Below, piece after piece: positions 1 to 7,452 of a DNA stretch of 15,667 nt; within the stretch, counting starts at the first letter, position 1; each line of letters starts with the position of its first letter. Source of the DNA: Bacteroidales bacterium (GTDB lineage Bacteria; Bacteroidota; Bacteroidia; Bacteroidales; UBA3824); contig JAEEXW010000018.1 of NCBI GenBank assembly GCA_016287995.1, positions 1 through 15,667 on the forward strand. The letters run 5' to 3'. The notes beneath the pieces were generated by a model. The model saw only the letters and a program-made list of their open reading frames with translations, was not told where the DNA came from and searched no databases. The position numbers and the translations under genes are program-made.

Positions 1-30
1 TTGTCTTCATGATTTTGCTTTTTTTTACTA

Positions 31-1209
31 TTAATACAACTCTTTCGGATGCAACCAGCCTTGAACATAATATCCCGCCCAGTTTTTCAAAGTATAGCCG
101 TTGCTACCGTATTTAGTAAATTCAATTTTTTCACCGATAGCCTGAGTCCTTCCTCCGTTTTGTTGAGCAAATTTGATATAAGAACTTGTTACTTCGATTA
201 TAATACCGACATGACCGTTAAAACAAATAACATCGCCAGGCATAGGAGCAACGCTGCCGCCATTTTTATATGCGTGAAAATGCTTGTTAACCGTACTATT
301 TGTAAACCATTTTCCTGCATCACCGCCGGAGATATTCAAACCGTACTGTGCATTGTTGTAGTTCCTGACAAATTGAACACATTGATATATATGTACGGTT
401 CGCCAATCTTCTATTGTTTGATTAATCTTTCCTTCGCTATCTACACCGTTACATTTGACCTCTACGCCGTTTACCGTACCAAAAACGTGTCCCAATTTTT
501 TCAAATTAGTACTGTTTTGATTTGTCATCGGCTCGGAATAGAATATAATGGGATTAGAATAACTTCTCCATCCATTGTCACCAATAATCATAGGATAAAT
601 TACTTCAACGCCTGTTTCTAAATCAGGCAAGAAATAAATAGTAACACTTTTTGCTTTCGCTGAATATTTCTTTTTGGCAATTATCTTTCCCCGTAAACTT
701 CCAAATTTTAAGTACAAAGTTCCGGATTTTTGAAAACTACCTTCTTTTTTGTAAATTTGCAAAGCATATTTACGTCTTGCACTACTCTTTCCGATTCTGT
801 ATTCAAAATCCCCATAGTGATGAACACCTAAACTATTGCTCAAAGAAGGAAGTTCGTCATATTGTCTCGAATAATTTATTCCGGGAAGACCGCTCCATTT
901 TGAGGCTCCTAAAATATCGTCGTCCTCATCAATGTTGGCATCGTCATCTTCTTCATCATCAGATAACTGCCCGCCAGCATAATTGTCTTCATCGCAATCT
1001 GCGGGCAAATCCAATACTTCGATTTTAATATCCTCTTCGTCTTCGATAACCTCTGACGGCGTTTCGTTGTTGTTGAGATTGTTATCAACAGGAGTAGTTT
1101 GTTGCTGTTGATTGTCGGGCTCGGATTTTTCATCGTCGCCGCCACAGTTTGCGAAGCCTGCCATAAGCGCGAGGCTTAACGCAATGATTGTAATACGGTT
1201 CTTTTTCAT
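31..1209 (-). CDS. CHAP-domain lipoprotein, putative surface peptidoglycan amidase/endopeptidase
   Basis: The protein has 392 residues and starts with a lipoprotein-type signal (KK, hydrophobic stretch, Cys22). The lipobox is imperfect (FANC, with Asn at -1). Cys22 is followed by GGDDE, which resembles the acidic export signal of surface lipoproteins in Bacteroidota. Residues 27-99 are a low-complexity, very acidic linker. Residues about 100-230 are an unrecognised, probably beta-rich region. The C-terminus, about 270-390, has the CHAP layout: Cys277 in QCVQFV, then PGDVICFNGHVGIIIEV with His333, then FAQQNGG with Asn351 as probable third residue. CHAP enzymes are papain-fold amidases or endopeptidases that mostly cut peptidoglycan peptides; the substrate here is inferred. 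The ATG at 1209 is chosen because it gives the signal peptide directly. The gene follows the C1 peptidase gene after 34 bp on the same strand, probably in one transcript. No Shine-Dalgarno sequence precedes it. Confidence 0.85.
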   Translation of the reverse strand: MKKNRITIIALSLALMAGFANCGGDDEKSEPDNQQQQTTPVDNNLNNNETPSEVIEDEEDIKIEVLDLPADCDEDNYAGGQLSDDEEDDDANIDEDDDILGASKWSGLPGINYSRQYDELPSLSNSLGVHHYGDFEYRIGKSSARRKYALQIYKKEGSFQKSGTLYLKFGSLRGKIIAKKKYSAKAKSVTIYFLPDLETGVEVIYPMIIGDNGWRSYSNPIIFYSEPMTNQNSTNLKKLGHVFGTVNGVEVKCNGVDSEGKINQTIEDWRTVHIYQCVQFVRNYNNAQYGLNISGGDAGKWFTNSTVNKHFHAYKNGGSVAPMPGDVICFNGHVGIIIEVTSSYIKFAQQNGGRTQAIGEKIEFTKYGSNGYTLKNWAGYYVQGWLHPKELY

Positions 1210-1243
1210 GATTTTAACTGATTTAAATTTATTAATACTATTT

Positions 1244-3073
1244 TTATTGTTCCTGAGTTCTGTTTTTACAAGTTTTTTTCCTGTCTGAATTTTTAAGATA
1301 TTCCAACGCTTTTTGTTTTAGAACACCTGATTTTTGCTGAGCCGCTATCAAAGCCGAAAGTTCGTCTGTTGTATACGTATTCGGTTTGAGTTTTTGCAAT
1401 TTGTCTTCTCCTACTGCAAATCTTTTTTTGATATTAGACGGAGCGTTAGTTGCCACACCATTCACAAAGTTGAGCGGTTCGCCGTTATCAGCCATAATAT
1501 ACTTGTAATTGTTGGCTTCGTTGCTTTCGGTAAGATAATTAAACGGGTCCATAACAAACGCCAAATAATATTTGCCGTTGAGGTTGGAGGGAATCTGAAT
1601 ATCCCAAATAAAAGGCTTGTCGTTATGATAGACGGCGTTTGCTATACTTTGTCCGCCCAAAATATCAATATTTGTCCAACAATATGCCTCTGAATGTATT
1701 CCGACTATTTCTTCCGGATCTCCGTAATCAGGAATAAAATCCAACCAATTAGGACACATGTCTCCTTTGCTGCCGTATCTGTCGGAATACAAATCAATCA
1801 TAAAAAAGCCGGATTCCGAAGCATCGTATGCATTATAATAAAGTAGTGCCACACACCACTCTTTTGATGCGGGAATAGTTTTTTCACCGGCGTTGTAAGC
1901 GTTGTATTTTACACGAATCCAAGTCGGGTCTTCCGAGTCTTCGGGGTATTCCGGATCGTCCAAGTCGTAATAAGAAAACTCCTGAGGCACAAGATCCCAA
2001 CCTTCTACTTTGTTGACAATCGTGTTATTTTTATCAACTTCTAACTCTGCCGCTTTTCCTTCCATAATTATTGGAACGTCTCTTACAAAAGTTTTGCTTT
2101 CACAGAAAAATTTTTGGTCAACCCACATATAACCGTTGTCCCCCCAATCAGTTCCCCAAGAATTAATTACCTTGAAAGCACCGTTAGGTCCTTTGTTATC
2201 GTCGTAACCGCAAATTGCCATGGCATGACCGGCAGAGTTTTCGTCCTTTGCGTTAAGACTAAAAACAGCATCACCTTTGTATGCATTGAATTGTTTTCCG
2301 ACATTTGCAGCAAAGAATACAAGTTTTCCCATAGACAAATAGGATTTGATTTCTTTTGCATTCAGATTAATTTTTCTGCGGGTCGTAATTTTATGCTTTG
2401 CAGCCTTAGAACGATATGTGTTAGGGTCGTAATCACAATCGGTGAAATTTTCATACGGGCAATCGGCAAGAGTAGCAATACCTCTATCTTCCAATACTTG
2501 AAATGCGGCATCAAACCAGGTTCCCCAACAATCACCGTTTGGTTGCTTCCCCTTTTTATCCGTCTCAATTGACATAAACAAATCTTTCGGTGACATCTGA
2601 TTGGAAGCCAATGCAAGTTGGCTTTTGGAAAGTTTTTGTTCCCTGCCCCAAAGAAAAGACATTCCATAATACCCTACGGCACATGCCACGCACGTGGTAT
2701 GTGTTGTTCCTTGATTAAAAATCGGTGGTAATTGTTCAGATAAATCTTTGCTTATTGGTAAATGCTTGTCGGCAAAAATTGAACCGTTCATCAAATCCAT
2801 TGTTTCAAGATTGATATCCGACTCAATTACGGAAAAATCGTCTTCGACATATCCGTTGCTGTAATTTTTGGATACATCGTTTTGATTTTGATTGGTGTTG
2901 TTACCGGAATTATTTTCTGAATTGTTGTCTGAGTTGTTAGTGTTATTTGAGGGAGTAGTGTTTTTTTGCGTATTTGGTTTATTTTCTTCTTCCTCAGAAC
3001 ACGAGACAGCATTGCAACTGTAAACTAACAATCCTATTGTCAGTAACTTAAAAAACAAATTAGTTCTCTTCAT
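1244..3073 (-). CDS. Papain-family (C1) cysteine peptidase lipoprotein with CARDB-like C-terminal domain
   Basis: The protein has 609 residues. The signal peptide has two possible lipidation cysteines, Cys20 (VYSC) and Cys25 (AVSC). Cys25 is favoured because it is followed by SEEEE, like the acidic surface-export signal of Bacteroidota lipoproteins. Residues 31-70 are an Asn/Thr/Ser-rich tether. The peptidase domain spans about 105-335: oxyanion Gln121 (NQG), nucleophile Cys128 (TTCVACA), His283 (AGHAMAICGY) and Asn304 (NSWGTDWGDNGY). This is the papain Q-C-H-N set. The Gln-to-Cys spacing is 7 residues rather than papain's 6, and the Trp after Cys is absent. Residues about 385-527 resemble CARDB, an Ig-like adhesion or spacer domain, ending with the typical DPFNYLTESNEANN. 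No inhibitory propeptide is obvious before the catalytic domain. The substrate is unknown. It is the first gene of a pair with the CHAP lipoprotein, with its own promoter upstream. Confidence 0.88.
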   Translation of the reverse strand: MKRTNLFFKLLTIGLLVYSCNAVSCSEEEENKPNTQKNTTPSNNTNNSDNNSENNSGNNTNQNQNDVSKNYSNGYVEDDFSVIESDINLETMDLMNGSIFADKHLPISKDLSEQLPPIFNQGTTHTTCVACAVGYYGMSFLWGREQKLSKSQLALASNQMSPKDLFMSIETDKKGKQPNGDCWGTWFDAAFQVLEDRGIATLADCPYENFTDCDYDPNTYRSKAAKHKITTRRKINLNAKEIKSYLSMGKLVFFAANVGKQFNAYKGDAVFSLNAKDENSAGHAMAICGYDDNKGPNGAFKVINSWGTDWGDNGYMWVDQKFFCESKTFVRDVPIIMEGKAAELEVDKNNTIVNKVEGWDLVPQEFSYYDLDDPEYPEDSEDPTWIRVKYNAYNAGEKTIPASKEWCVALLYYNAYDASESGFFMIDLYSDRYGSKGDMCPNWLDFIPDYGDPEEIVGIHSEAYCWTNIDILGGQSIANAVYHNDKPFIWDIQIPSNLNGKYYLAFVMDPFNYLTESNEANNYKYIMADNGEPLNFVNGVATNAPSNIKKRFAVGEDKLQKLKPNTYTTDELSALIAAQQKSGVLKQKALEYLKNSDRKKTCKNRTQEQ

Positions 3074-3123
3074 AGCTTTTTAATAATTTTTACACGTTCA
3101 TACTTTTATAAATTAATGATGTG

Positions 3124-3155
3124 CAAAAATACTAAAAAAATATAAAAAAAGACAA
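3124..3155 (-). promoter_or_regulatory. Putative Bacteroidota promoter for the C1 peptidase/CHAP pair
   Basis: On the minus strand TATTTTTG (3131-3124) matches the -7 consensus TAnnTTTG of the Bacteroidota primary sigma factor. A TTG (3155-3153) lies 21 nt upstream, where a -33 TTTG element is expected. Transcription would start near 3117, giving a leader of about 45 nt. The surrounding DNA is very A/T-rich, so a chance match to the -33 element is easy. Confidence 0.5.
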
Positions 3156-3206
3156 TTATTTTTTTTTTTTTGTACTGCGTACTTTACTATTTGCTGTAAG
3201 TTACTG

Positions 3207-3241
3207 AAAAACACTGAGATATTTTTTTTCTCAGTGTTTTT
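3207..3241 (-). terminator. Intrinsic terminator of the XRE-oligopeptidase-exonuclease-EEP operon
   Basis: A perfect 12-bp stem (3207-3218 with 3230-3241, core ACACTGAG/CTCAGTGT) encloses an 11-nt A/T loop. It begins 9 bp beyond the stop codon of the EEP gene. Read on the minus strand, the right arm ends in five T before CAG. It could also work in the other direction, where eight T follow CTCAGTG, but no plus-strand gene is seen to its left. Confidence 0.7.
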
Positions 3242-3249
3242 TTTATTCT

Positions 3250-4305
3250 TTATTTCTTATTTTTTTGTTCTTTTATAACATAAACTACGACCGGCAAATG
3301 GTCGGAATAGCCGTCAAGCCAAACGCCGCCCGCCGATGTTCTTTTGGGTGCACCTTTGTATTTGCCTTCCTGCTGAATGAGGTAATCACGTTTGAAAACC
3401 GTACTTTTATAAAGCGTAAGCGTCTTATAATCACGCTTTTGTTTTTTGTCCAAAAGATTTTCCGTCATGATTATTTGGTCGAAAAGATTCCATGCTCCTT
3501 TATACATAAGCGTTCCTGAACCTTCGCGGATTATGTTCCAAAACGGATTATAAAGCCCGAAAAGTTCCACGTCCTGAATATTTCGTCTCGCACCTAACGC
3601 ATCTGTCATTGAGGGGTCAAACGGGTCATCGTTCATATCTCCCATGATAAAAATCTTAACTTTCGGATCGTCTTTTTGAAGCGAATCTTTTAAGGCTCTA
3701 AGTTGTCTGCCTCCTAATTCACGATAATAACTCGTTGTGTATCTGGACGGTAAGTGACAGACAACAACCGTTACATGTTCGCCGGAAATCTCGCCCGAAA
3801 CCGTCAAAAAACCCCTCGTCTGTTTGTCTTTTTTTACGTCCTCGTCCAAATCGTAAACGTATGGCACGAGTTTAACATTTTTCACAGTGAATAGTTGCGG
3901 ATTGTAAAGCATTGCGCAGTCAACCCCCCTTTTGTCAGGACCTTCTACATGAACGAATTTTATGCCGCGGTCTTTGAGCGGTTTTTGCGACACCAAATCT
4001 TCAAGAGCCCTTGAATTTTCAACCTCGGCAAGTCCTATAACAGCACAGCCGACATTCGGAAGCATATCCGTACCCATGTCAGCCAAAGCCTTCGACATAT
4101 TGGCAAGTTTATGTTCGTACTTAACGGCGTTCCACTTGTTAGCCCCCTCAGGCAAGTACTCGTAATCGTTTTTGCCCTCGTCGTGAATGGTGTCAAAAAG
4201 GTTTTCCTGATTGTAAAAACCAATAGCATAAAGACTGAACGTCTTTTGCGCGTTTGCGGCAAAGGCAAACAGCGAAAAAATGGTTATGATAAAAATCCTT
4301 TTCAT
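3250..4305 (-). CDS. Secreted endonuclease/exonuclease/phosphatase-fold (DNase I-like) hydrolase
   Basis: The protein has 351 residues with a type I signal peptide (MKRIF, hydrophobic core, ANA-Q cleavage near residue 19) and no lipobox, so it is likely periplasmic or secreted. The DNase I-like fold motifs occur in order: N32 and E34 in YNQENLFD, E94 in GLAEVEN, H184 in VVVCHLPSR, D223 and N225 in IMGDMND, and D335/H336 in GYSDHLP. These are the metal-binding and catalytic residues of the EEP superfamily, which includes DNases, phosphodiesterases and lipid or sugar phosphatases. The exact substrate cannot be read; an extracellular nuclease is plausible. It is the last gene of a four-gene unit, starting 3 nt after the exonuclease stop. 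Unusually for this phylum it has a Shine-Dalgarno core (4314-4318) placed 8 nt before its ATG. A hairpin terminator follows. Confidence 0.87.
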   Translation of the reverse strand: MKRIFIITIFSLFAFAANAQKTFSLYAIGFYNQENLFDTIHDEGKNDYEYLPEGANKWNAVKYEHKLANMSKALADMGTDMLPNVGCAVIGLAEVENSRALEDLVSQKPLKDRGIKFVHVEGPDKRGVDCAMLYNPQLFTVKNVKLVPYVYDLDEDVKKDKQTRGFLTVSGEISGEHVTVVVCHLPSRYTTSYYRELGGRQLRALKDSLQKDDPKVKIFIMGDMNDDPFDPSMTDALGARRNIQDVELFGLYNPFWNIIREGSGTLMYKGAWNLFDQIIMTENLLDKKQKRDYKTLTLYKSTVFKRDYLIQQEGKYKGAPKRTSAGGVWLDGYSDHLPVVVYVIKEQKNKK

Positions 4306-4308
4306 TTT

Positions 4309-4884
4309 TTATTCCTCCGTTAGTTTTTGATAAATTTTAAAACCCGCCCAAGCGTCTGTTGCGCCATAAACCTGCTGCTTAGGTTTTAGCGTATCGTCTT
4401 CCCAATTAGAGAGTTGCATTGCTTTTGAAATTCTGAATCCTAAAACTATGCCGCAAAGTTTTTTCAAACTCGCCGCCGAAATCCCGAATTTTTGCGCAAA
4501 AGACGAAAGTTCCACGAAACCGCCGGGAATAAACCCACGCCATTTTTGCAAACCTTTTACATCGTCGCGGATTGCCACGCCAACTTTTTTGATGTTTTCG
4601 TCGGCAAGAATCTCAACAATTTCTTCGGGCAAACCTACTTTGCAGCACCTTATTAAAAAGGCGCGGTCTTCGGTTGCGAGTTGAAGAAGTGCGACATTGT
4701 TGCGCTTGCCTTTCAAAAAACACGGCTTAGTTTCGGTATCAAACCCCAAAACCGTCTGAGTTTTAAGATACTGCGCTGCTTCAACTGCGGCTTCAAGACT
4801 CTCAACAACAACAATTTCTTTGTCAAAAGCCTTAATCGGCAACAGGTTCAACTCCTCTCTTGATATGTCCTCTTTGTAATCCAT
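4309..4884 (-). CDS. 3'-5' exonuclease, DEDDy family (RNase D/WRN-like domain)
   Basis: The 191-residue protein consists almost entirely of one DnaQ-like exonuclease domain. The four acidic residues and the tyrosine of the DEDDy type are present: D49 and E51 in GFDTET (Exo I), D108 in VAIRDDVKGLQ (Exo II), Y173 and D177 in YGATDAW (Exo III). The family removes nucleotides from DNA or RNA 3' ends with two metal ions. There is no HRDC domain, so it is a stand-alone domain and not full-length RNase D. No signal peptide is seen, so it is probably cytoplasmic. Its ATG follows directly on the stop codon of the oligopeptidase gene (TAA then ATG, no gap), and the EEP gene starts 3 nt after its own stop, so translational coupling is likely. 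DNA or RNA as substrate cannot be decided from sequence. Confidence 0.88.
   Translation of the reverse strand: MDYKEDISREELNLLPIKAFDKEIVVVESLEAAVEAAQYLKTQTVLGFDTETKPCFLKGKRNNVALLQLATEDRAFLIRCCKVGLPEEIVEILADENIKKVGVAIRDDVKGLQKWRGFIPGGFVELSSFAQKFGISAASLKKLCGIVLGFRISKAMQLSNWEDDTLKPKQQVYGATDAWAGFKIYQKLTEE
4314..4318 (-). promoter_or_regulatory. Shine-Dalgarno core before the EEP hydrolase gene
   Basis: GGAGG lies 8 nt before the ATG, inside the last codons of the upstream exonuclease gene (GAG GAA TAA). The 16 bases GGAGGAATAAAAAATG (4318-4303) are identical to the rpsF/rpsR junction (11661-11646). The complement to the usual anti-SD core is 5 nt, as the base before GGAGG is C. Apart from rpsR, no other start in this window has such a site. 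Confidence 0.6.
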
Positions 4885-6990
4885 TTAGTCTTTGAAACCT
4901 GCTATTTTCAAAATAAACGTATAAACCTCCGCCGTTTCCTTTTGCGATTCAAAACGTCCGCTACTGCCTGAATGACCTGCTTTCATATTGGTTTTCAGGT
5001 ACAAAGGATTGTTGTCAGTCTTCATGTCGCGAAGTTTTGCGACCCATTTTGCGGGCTCCCAATATTGAACCTGCGAATCGTGCAAACCGGCGGTAACAAG
5101 CATCGCGGGATAGTCCTGCTCTTTGATGTTGTCGTAAGGCGAATAAGAGAGAATATAATCGTAATATTCTTTTTCCCTCGGGTCGCCCCATTCTTCGTAT
5201 TCGCCGGTAGTAAGCGGAATGTTTTCGTCCAACATTGTCGTAACTACGTCAACAAAAGGCACTTGCGCGATTATTCCCTTATAAAGCGACGGATCGGAAT
5301 TGATGATTGCGCCCATCAAAAGTCCGCCTGCCGAGCCGCCCATCGCAAAAAGTTTTTCTTCCGAGGTGTAGCCCTCCCCTATCAAATATTTGCTGACGTC
5401 AACAAAATCGTTGAACGTGTTTTTCTTTTTCAAAAGTTTTCCGTCTTCGTACCACGAATAGCCCATTTCGCTGCCTCCTCTGATGTGTGCCAAAACAAAC
5501 ACAAAACCTCTGTCAATCAGCGGAAAAATGCTGCGGAAAAAGTTGTCCTCTTCCGACATACCGTATGAGCCGTAAGCGTATTGAAGGCAGAAATTATTGC
5601 CTTGTAAATCCGTACCTTTTTTGTAAAGCATTGACACAGGCACTTTTGCGCCGTCTCTGACAGAAACAAAAATACGTTTTACGTCATAATTGTTTTTGTC
5701 AAAATTAGGAACGGAATCCTCTTTGACAACAGTTTTTTCGTGAGTTGACAAATCGTAGTGAATCACGGAGTTAGGCGTGTTAAAAGAAGAATATCCGTAA
5801 CGGAAAAACTTGCTGTCAGCCTCCGGATTATAACCTGTCCATGCTGCGTAAGTGTCCTGACCGAAATCCAATAGATGCGACTTCATGGTTTTGAGGTCAA
5901 AAATCTCATATTTTACAAGACCTTCACGCATTTCTTCCAAAACTAAATAGTCGTTGAAAACCTCGAAATCCTGAATCAAAACGCTGTCCCTATGCGGTAC
6001 TAGTACTTGCCAGTTGTTATTATAACTTGCTGAATCACAAGTCATTATACAAAAATTTTTACCTTTTTCGTTGGTTCTGATATAAAACTTTTCGTTGCAG
6101 TGATCAATATAATATTCGAGACCTTTTTCGCGTTTCCTAAAAATCACAGGCTCTGAGTACGGGTTTGAACAGGGAATCAGACGAACTTCACTCGTTAAAG
6201 TGCTGTTATGGTTTATTATAATGTATTTATCTGATTTACTGCGTTCTACGCTCAACTCAAACATCGGATCATCTTCGTAAAAAATCTCCTTATCATTAGA
6301 GCAGTCCATTCCGAGAATGTGCCTAAAAACTTTGAACGCCCTCAAAGTAGATGTTTCTTTGGCGACATAAAACGTTGTGCGCGAATCGTCCGCAAACACC
6401 AAATCACCGTCCGTATCAGGAATTTTTCCCGGAATATCAGCACTATCTTTCAAATTTTTGAACCGTATCTCGTAACGCCTCCTTGACACGGTATCAACTG
6501 CGTAAGCCATCGTAACATTGTTAGGGCTTATACAGATAACATCAGCGTCGCAATAATCGTAATGCTTTGCCAAGTCATTGACATTCAATAAGATTTCTTC
6601 CGCAGCAGTGTCCAAATCCTTTTTGCGACAAAAAATTTCGTAATCTTTGTCTTTTTCGTAACGCGAATAATAATAATAGCCATTTTCAAAATACGGCGCA
6701 GTATTTTCCTCCTCGCTGATACGGCTCTTTAACTCGCTAAAAATCTTATCGTTAAGTTTTTTATTTTTTTTCAAAAACGTATTATCAAAATAATCGTTTT
6801 CTTGTTTCAAATATTCCGCAACTTTTGGATTTTTTCTTTCCTTCATCCAATAATAATTGTCGGTTCTTTTAGTTTCAAACTCGGTAAACTCTTTTGGTAT
6901 TTTTTCCGCAATAGGCGGCTTAACCTCTGAGTTACAAGCACTTGACATAACAATGCAAAGAATTAAGTTTAACTTTAATATATCTTTCAT
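4885..6990 (-). CDS. ptrB: Oligopeptidase B (protease II), S9A family, lipoprotein form
   Basis: The protein has 701 residues when started at the ATG at 6990. A GTG two codons upstream (6996) is possible but less likely. The N-terminus is a short lipoprotein signal with lipobox SSAC and Cys19. Residues about 30-430 form the seven-bladed beta-propeller typical of S9A. The C-terminal alpha/beta-hydrolase has Ser553 (GGSAGG), Asp638 (GLHDSQV) and His673 (AGHSG). HIRGGSEMG and TTGEYEEWGDP are characteristic of oligopeptidase B, and the acidic residues in the latter (E597, E599) fit binding of basic substrates. Known members cut short peptides after Lys/Arg. Enterobacterial protease II is cytoplasmic, whereas this copy appears exported and lipidated, so it may degrade peptides in the periplasm or at a membrane. 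The gene begins 14 nt after the XRE gene and ends flush with the exonuclease start. Confidence 0.9.
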   Translation of the reverse strand: MKDILKLNLILCIVMSSACNSEVKPPIAEKIPKEFTEFETKRTDNYYWMKERKNPKVAEYLKQENDYFDNTFLKKNKKLNDKIFSELKSRISEEENTAPYFENGYYYYSRYEKDKDYEIFCRKKDLDTAAEEILLNVNDLAKHYDYCDADVICISPNNVTMAYAVDTVSRRRYEIRFKNLKDSADIPGKIPDTDGDLVFADDSRTTFYVAKETSTLRAFKVFRHILGMDCSNDKEIFYEDDPMFELSVERSKSDKYIIINHNSTLTSEVRLIPCSNPYSEPVIFRKREKGLEYYIDHCNEKFYIRTNEKGKNFCIMTCDSASYNNNWQVLVPHRDSVLIQDFEVFNDYLVLEEMREGLVKYEIFDLKTMKSHLLDFGQDTYAAWTGYNPEADSKFFRYGYSSFNTPNSVIHYDLSTHEKTVVKEDSVPNFDKNNYDVKRIFVSVRDGAKVPVSMLYKKGTDLQGNNFCLQYAYGSYGMSEEDNFFRSIFPLIDRGFVFVLAHIRGGSEMGYSWYEDGKLLKKKNTFNDFVDVSKYLIGEGYTSEEKLFAMGGSAGGLLMGAIINSDPSLYKGIIAQVPFVDVVTTMLDENIPLTTGEYEEWGDPREKEYYDYILSYSPYDNIKEQDYPAMLVTAGLHDSQVQYWEPAKWVAKLRDMKTDNNPLYLKTNMKAGHSGSSGRFESQKETAEVYTFILKIAGFKD

Positions 6991-7004
6991 TTCCACTAAA
7001 AATG

Positions 7005-7376
7005 TTAATCTTCCAACTCCTCCTCTACTTCTTTTTCGAGGTCGGACTGGGCTTTTTTGCGCTCTTCCTTAGCATTAGGCTTTATCAGCGTAAAATAATT
7101 TTCAACGGTCTGATCCAACAATTTTTTCAACTCCTCTCTTTGAGTCATTGTCAAAGAGGGTTTTTCAGACTCATTTTCCTCCAACGTAAGAAAACTTACC
7201 GTTACGCCGAGGGCATTTGCAATTTTTATTAAGTTTTTGATATTGTAGTTGTTAGGTTCTTCCCGATTGAGCATTGTACGCATACTGATAATAGGAATAT
7301 TAGTTTCGCGTGCAAGTTTTGAAACCGTCCAACCTTTTGCAATCCTTAATGTTTGAATTTTGTTTGTGATATTCAT
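7005..7376 (-). CDS. Small XRE-family helix-turn-helix transcriptional regulator
   Basis: The protein has 123 residues from the ATG at 7376. Residues 4-65 form a Cro/CI-type HTH: IQTLRIAKGWTVSKLARETNI, then NREEPNNYNIKNLIKIANALGV, then SFLTLEE. The remainder is a charged, probably helical tail rich in Glu and Lys (78-123), which could support oligomerisation. The open frame continues upstream for 49 codons into mfd, but that part has no HTH homology and the internal ATG follows the promoter, so the shorter form is chosen. The gene heads an apparent operon with oligopeptidase B (14-nt gap), an exonuclease and the EEP hydrolase. It may regulate that operon or itself, but no operator was identified. 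The partial sequence does not look like a phage repressor with a peptidase domain. Confidence 0.82.
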   Translation of the reverse strand: MNITNKIQTLRIAKGWTVSKLARETNIPIISMRTMLNREEPNNYNIKNLIKIANALGVTVSFLTLEENESEKPSLTMTQREELKKLLDQTVENYFTLIKPNAKEERKKAQSDLEKEVEEELED

Positions 7377-7406
7377 ACGTCTTGACTTTTTGAGTATTAA
7401 AACGGT

Positions 7407-7414
7407 CAAAAGTA
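7407..7414 (-). promoter_or_regulatory. Putative -7 element for the XRE-led operon
   Basis: TACTTTTG on the minus strand matches TAnnTTTG and lies 30 bp before the XRE start, in the 76-bp gap after mfd. A TTTG (7434-7431) is only 16 nt upstream, shorter than the usual 19-21 nt, so the -33 part is doubtful. No terminator was seen after mfd, so read-through from mfd is also possible. Confidence 0.4.
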
Positions 7415-7452
7415 ATAAAAAAATATGACACAAAAAAGTTTTTTCACAAAAA

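Noticed and set aside
49..1028. Plus-strand open frames opposite the CHAP gene, and similar antisense frames opposite mfd, the oligopeptidase and the receptor
   Set aside because: They lie opposite or out of frame with well-supported genes, have no domain or signal logic, and arise from codon bias of the real gene.
1244..3073. Possible sortase or type IX secretion C-terminal signal on the C1 peptidase
   Set aside because: The C-terminus is a charged helix-like segment ending in a Lys/Arg/Gln-rich tail, without the beta-rich CTD motifs of type IX cargo. The lipobox explains its export.
3159..3171. Thirteen-base T homopolymer upstream of the C1 peptidase promoter, as a phase-variation tract
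   Set aside because: It lies just upstream of the possible -33 element, so slippage would not change promoter spacing or a reading frame. Long A/T runs are common in spacers of this genome.
6991..6996. GTG start two codons upstream for oligopeptidase B
   Set aside because: The first codon there is GTG. The ATG at 6990 gives a normal MK-type lipoprotein signal, so the shorter form is preferred.
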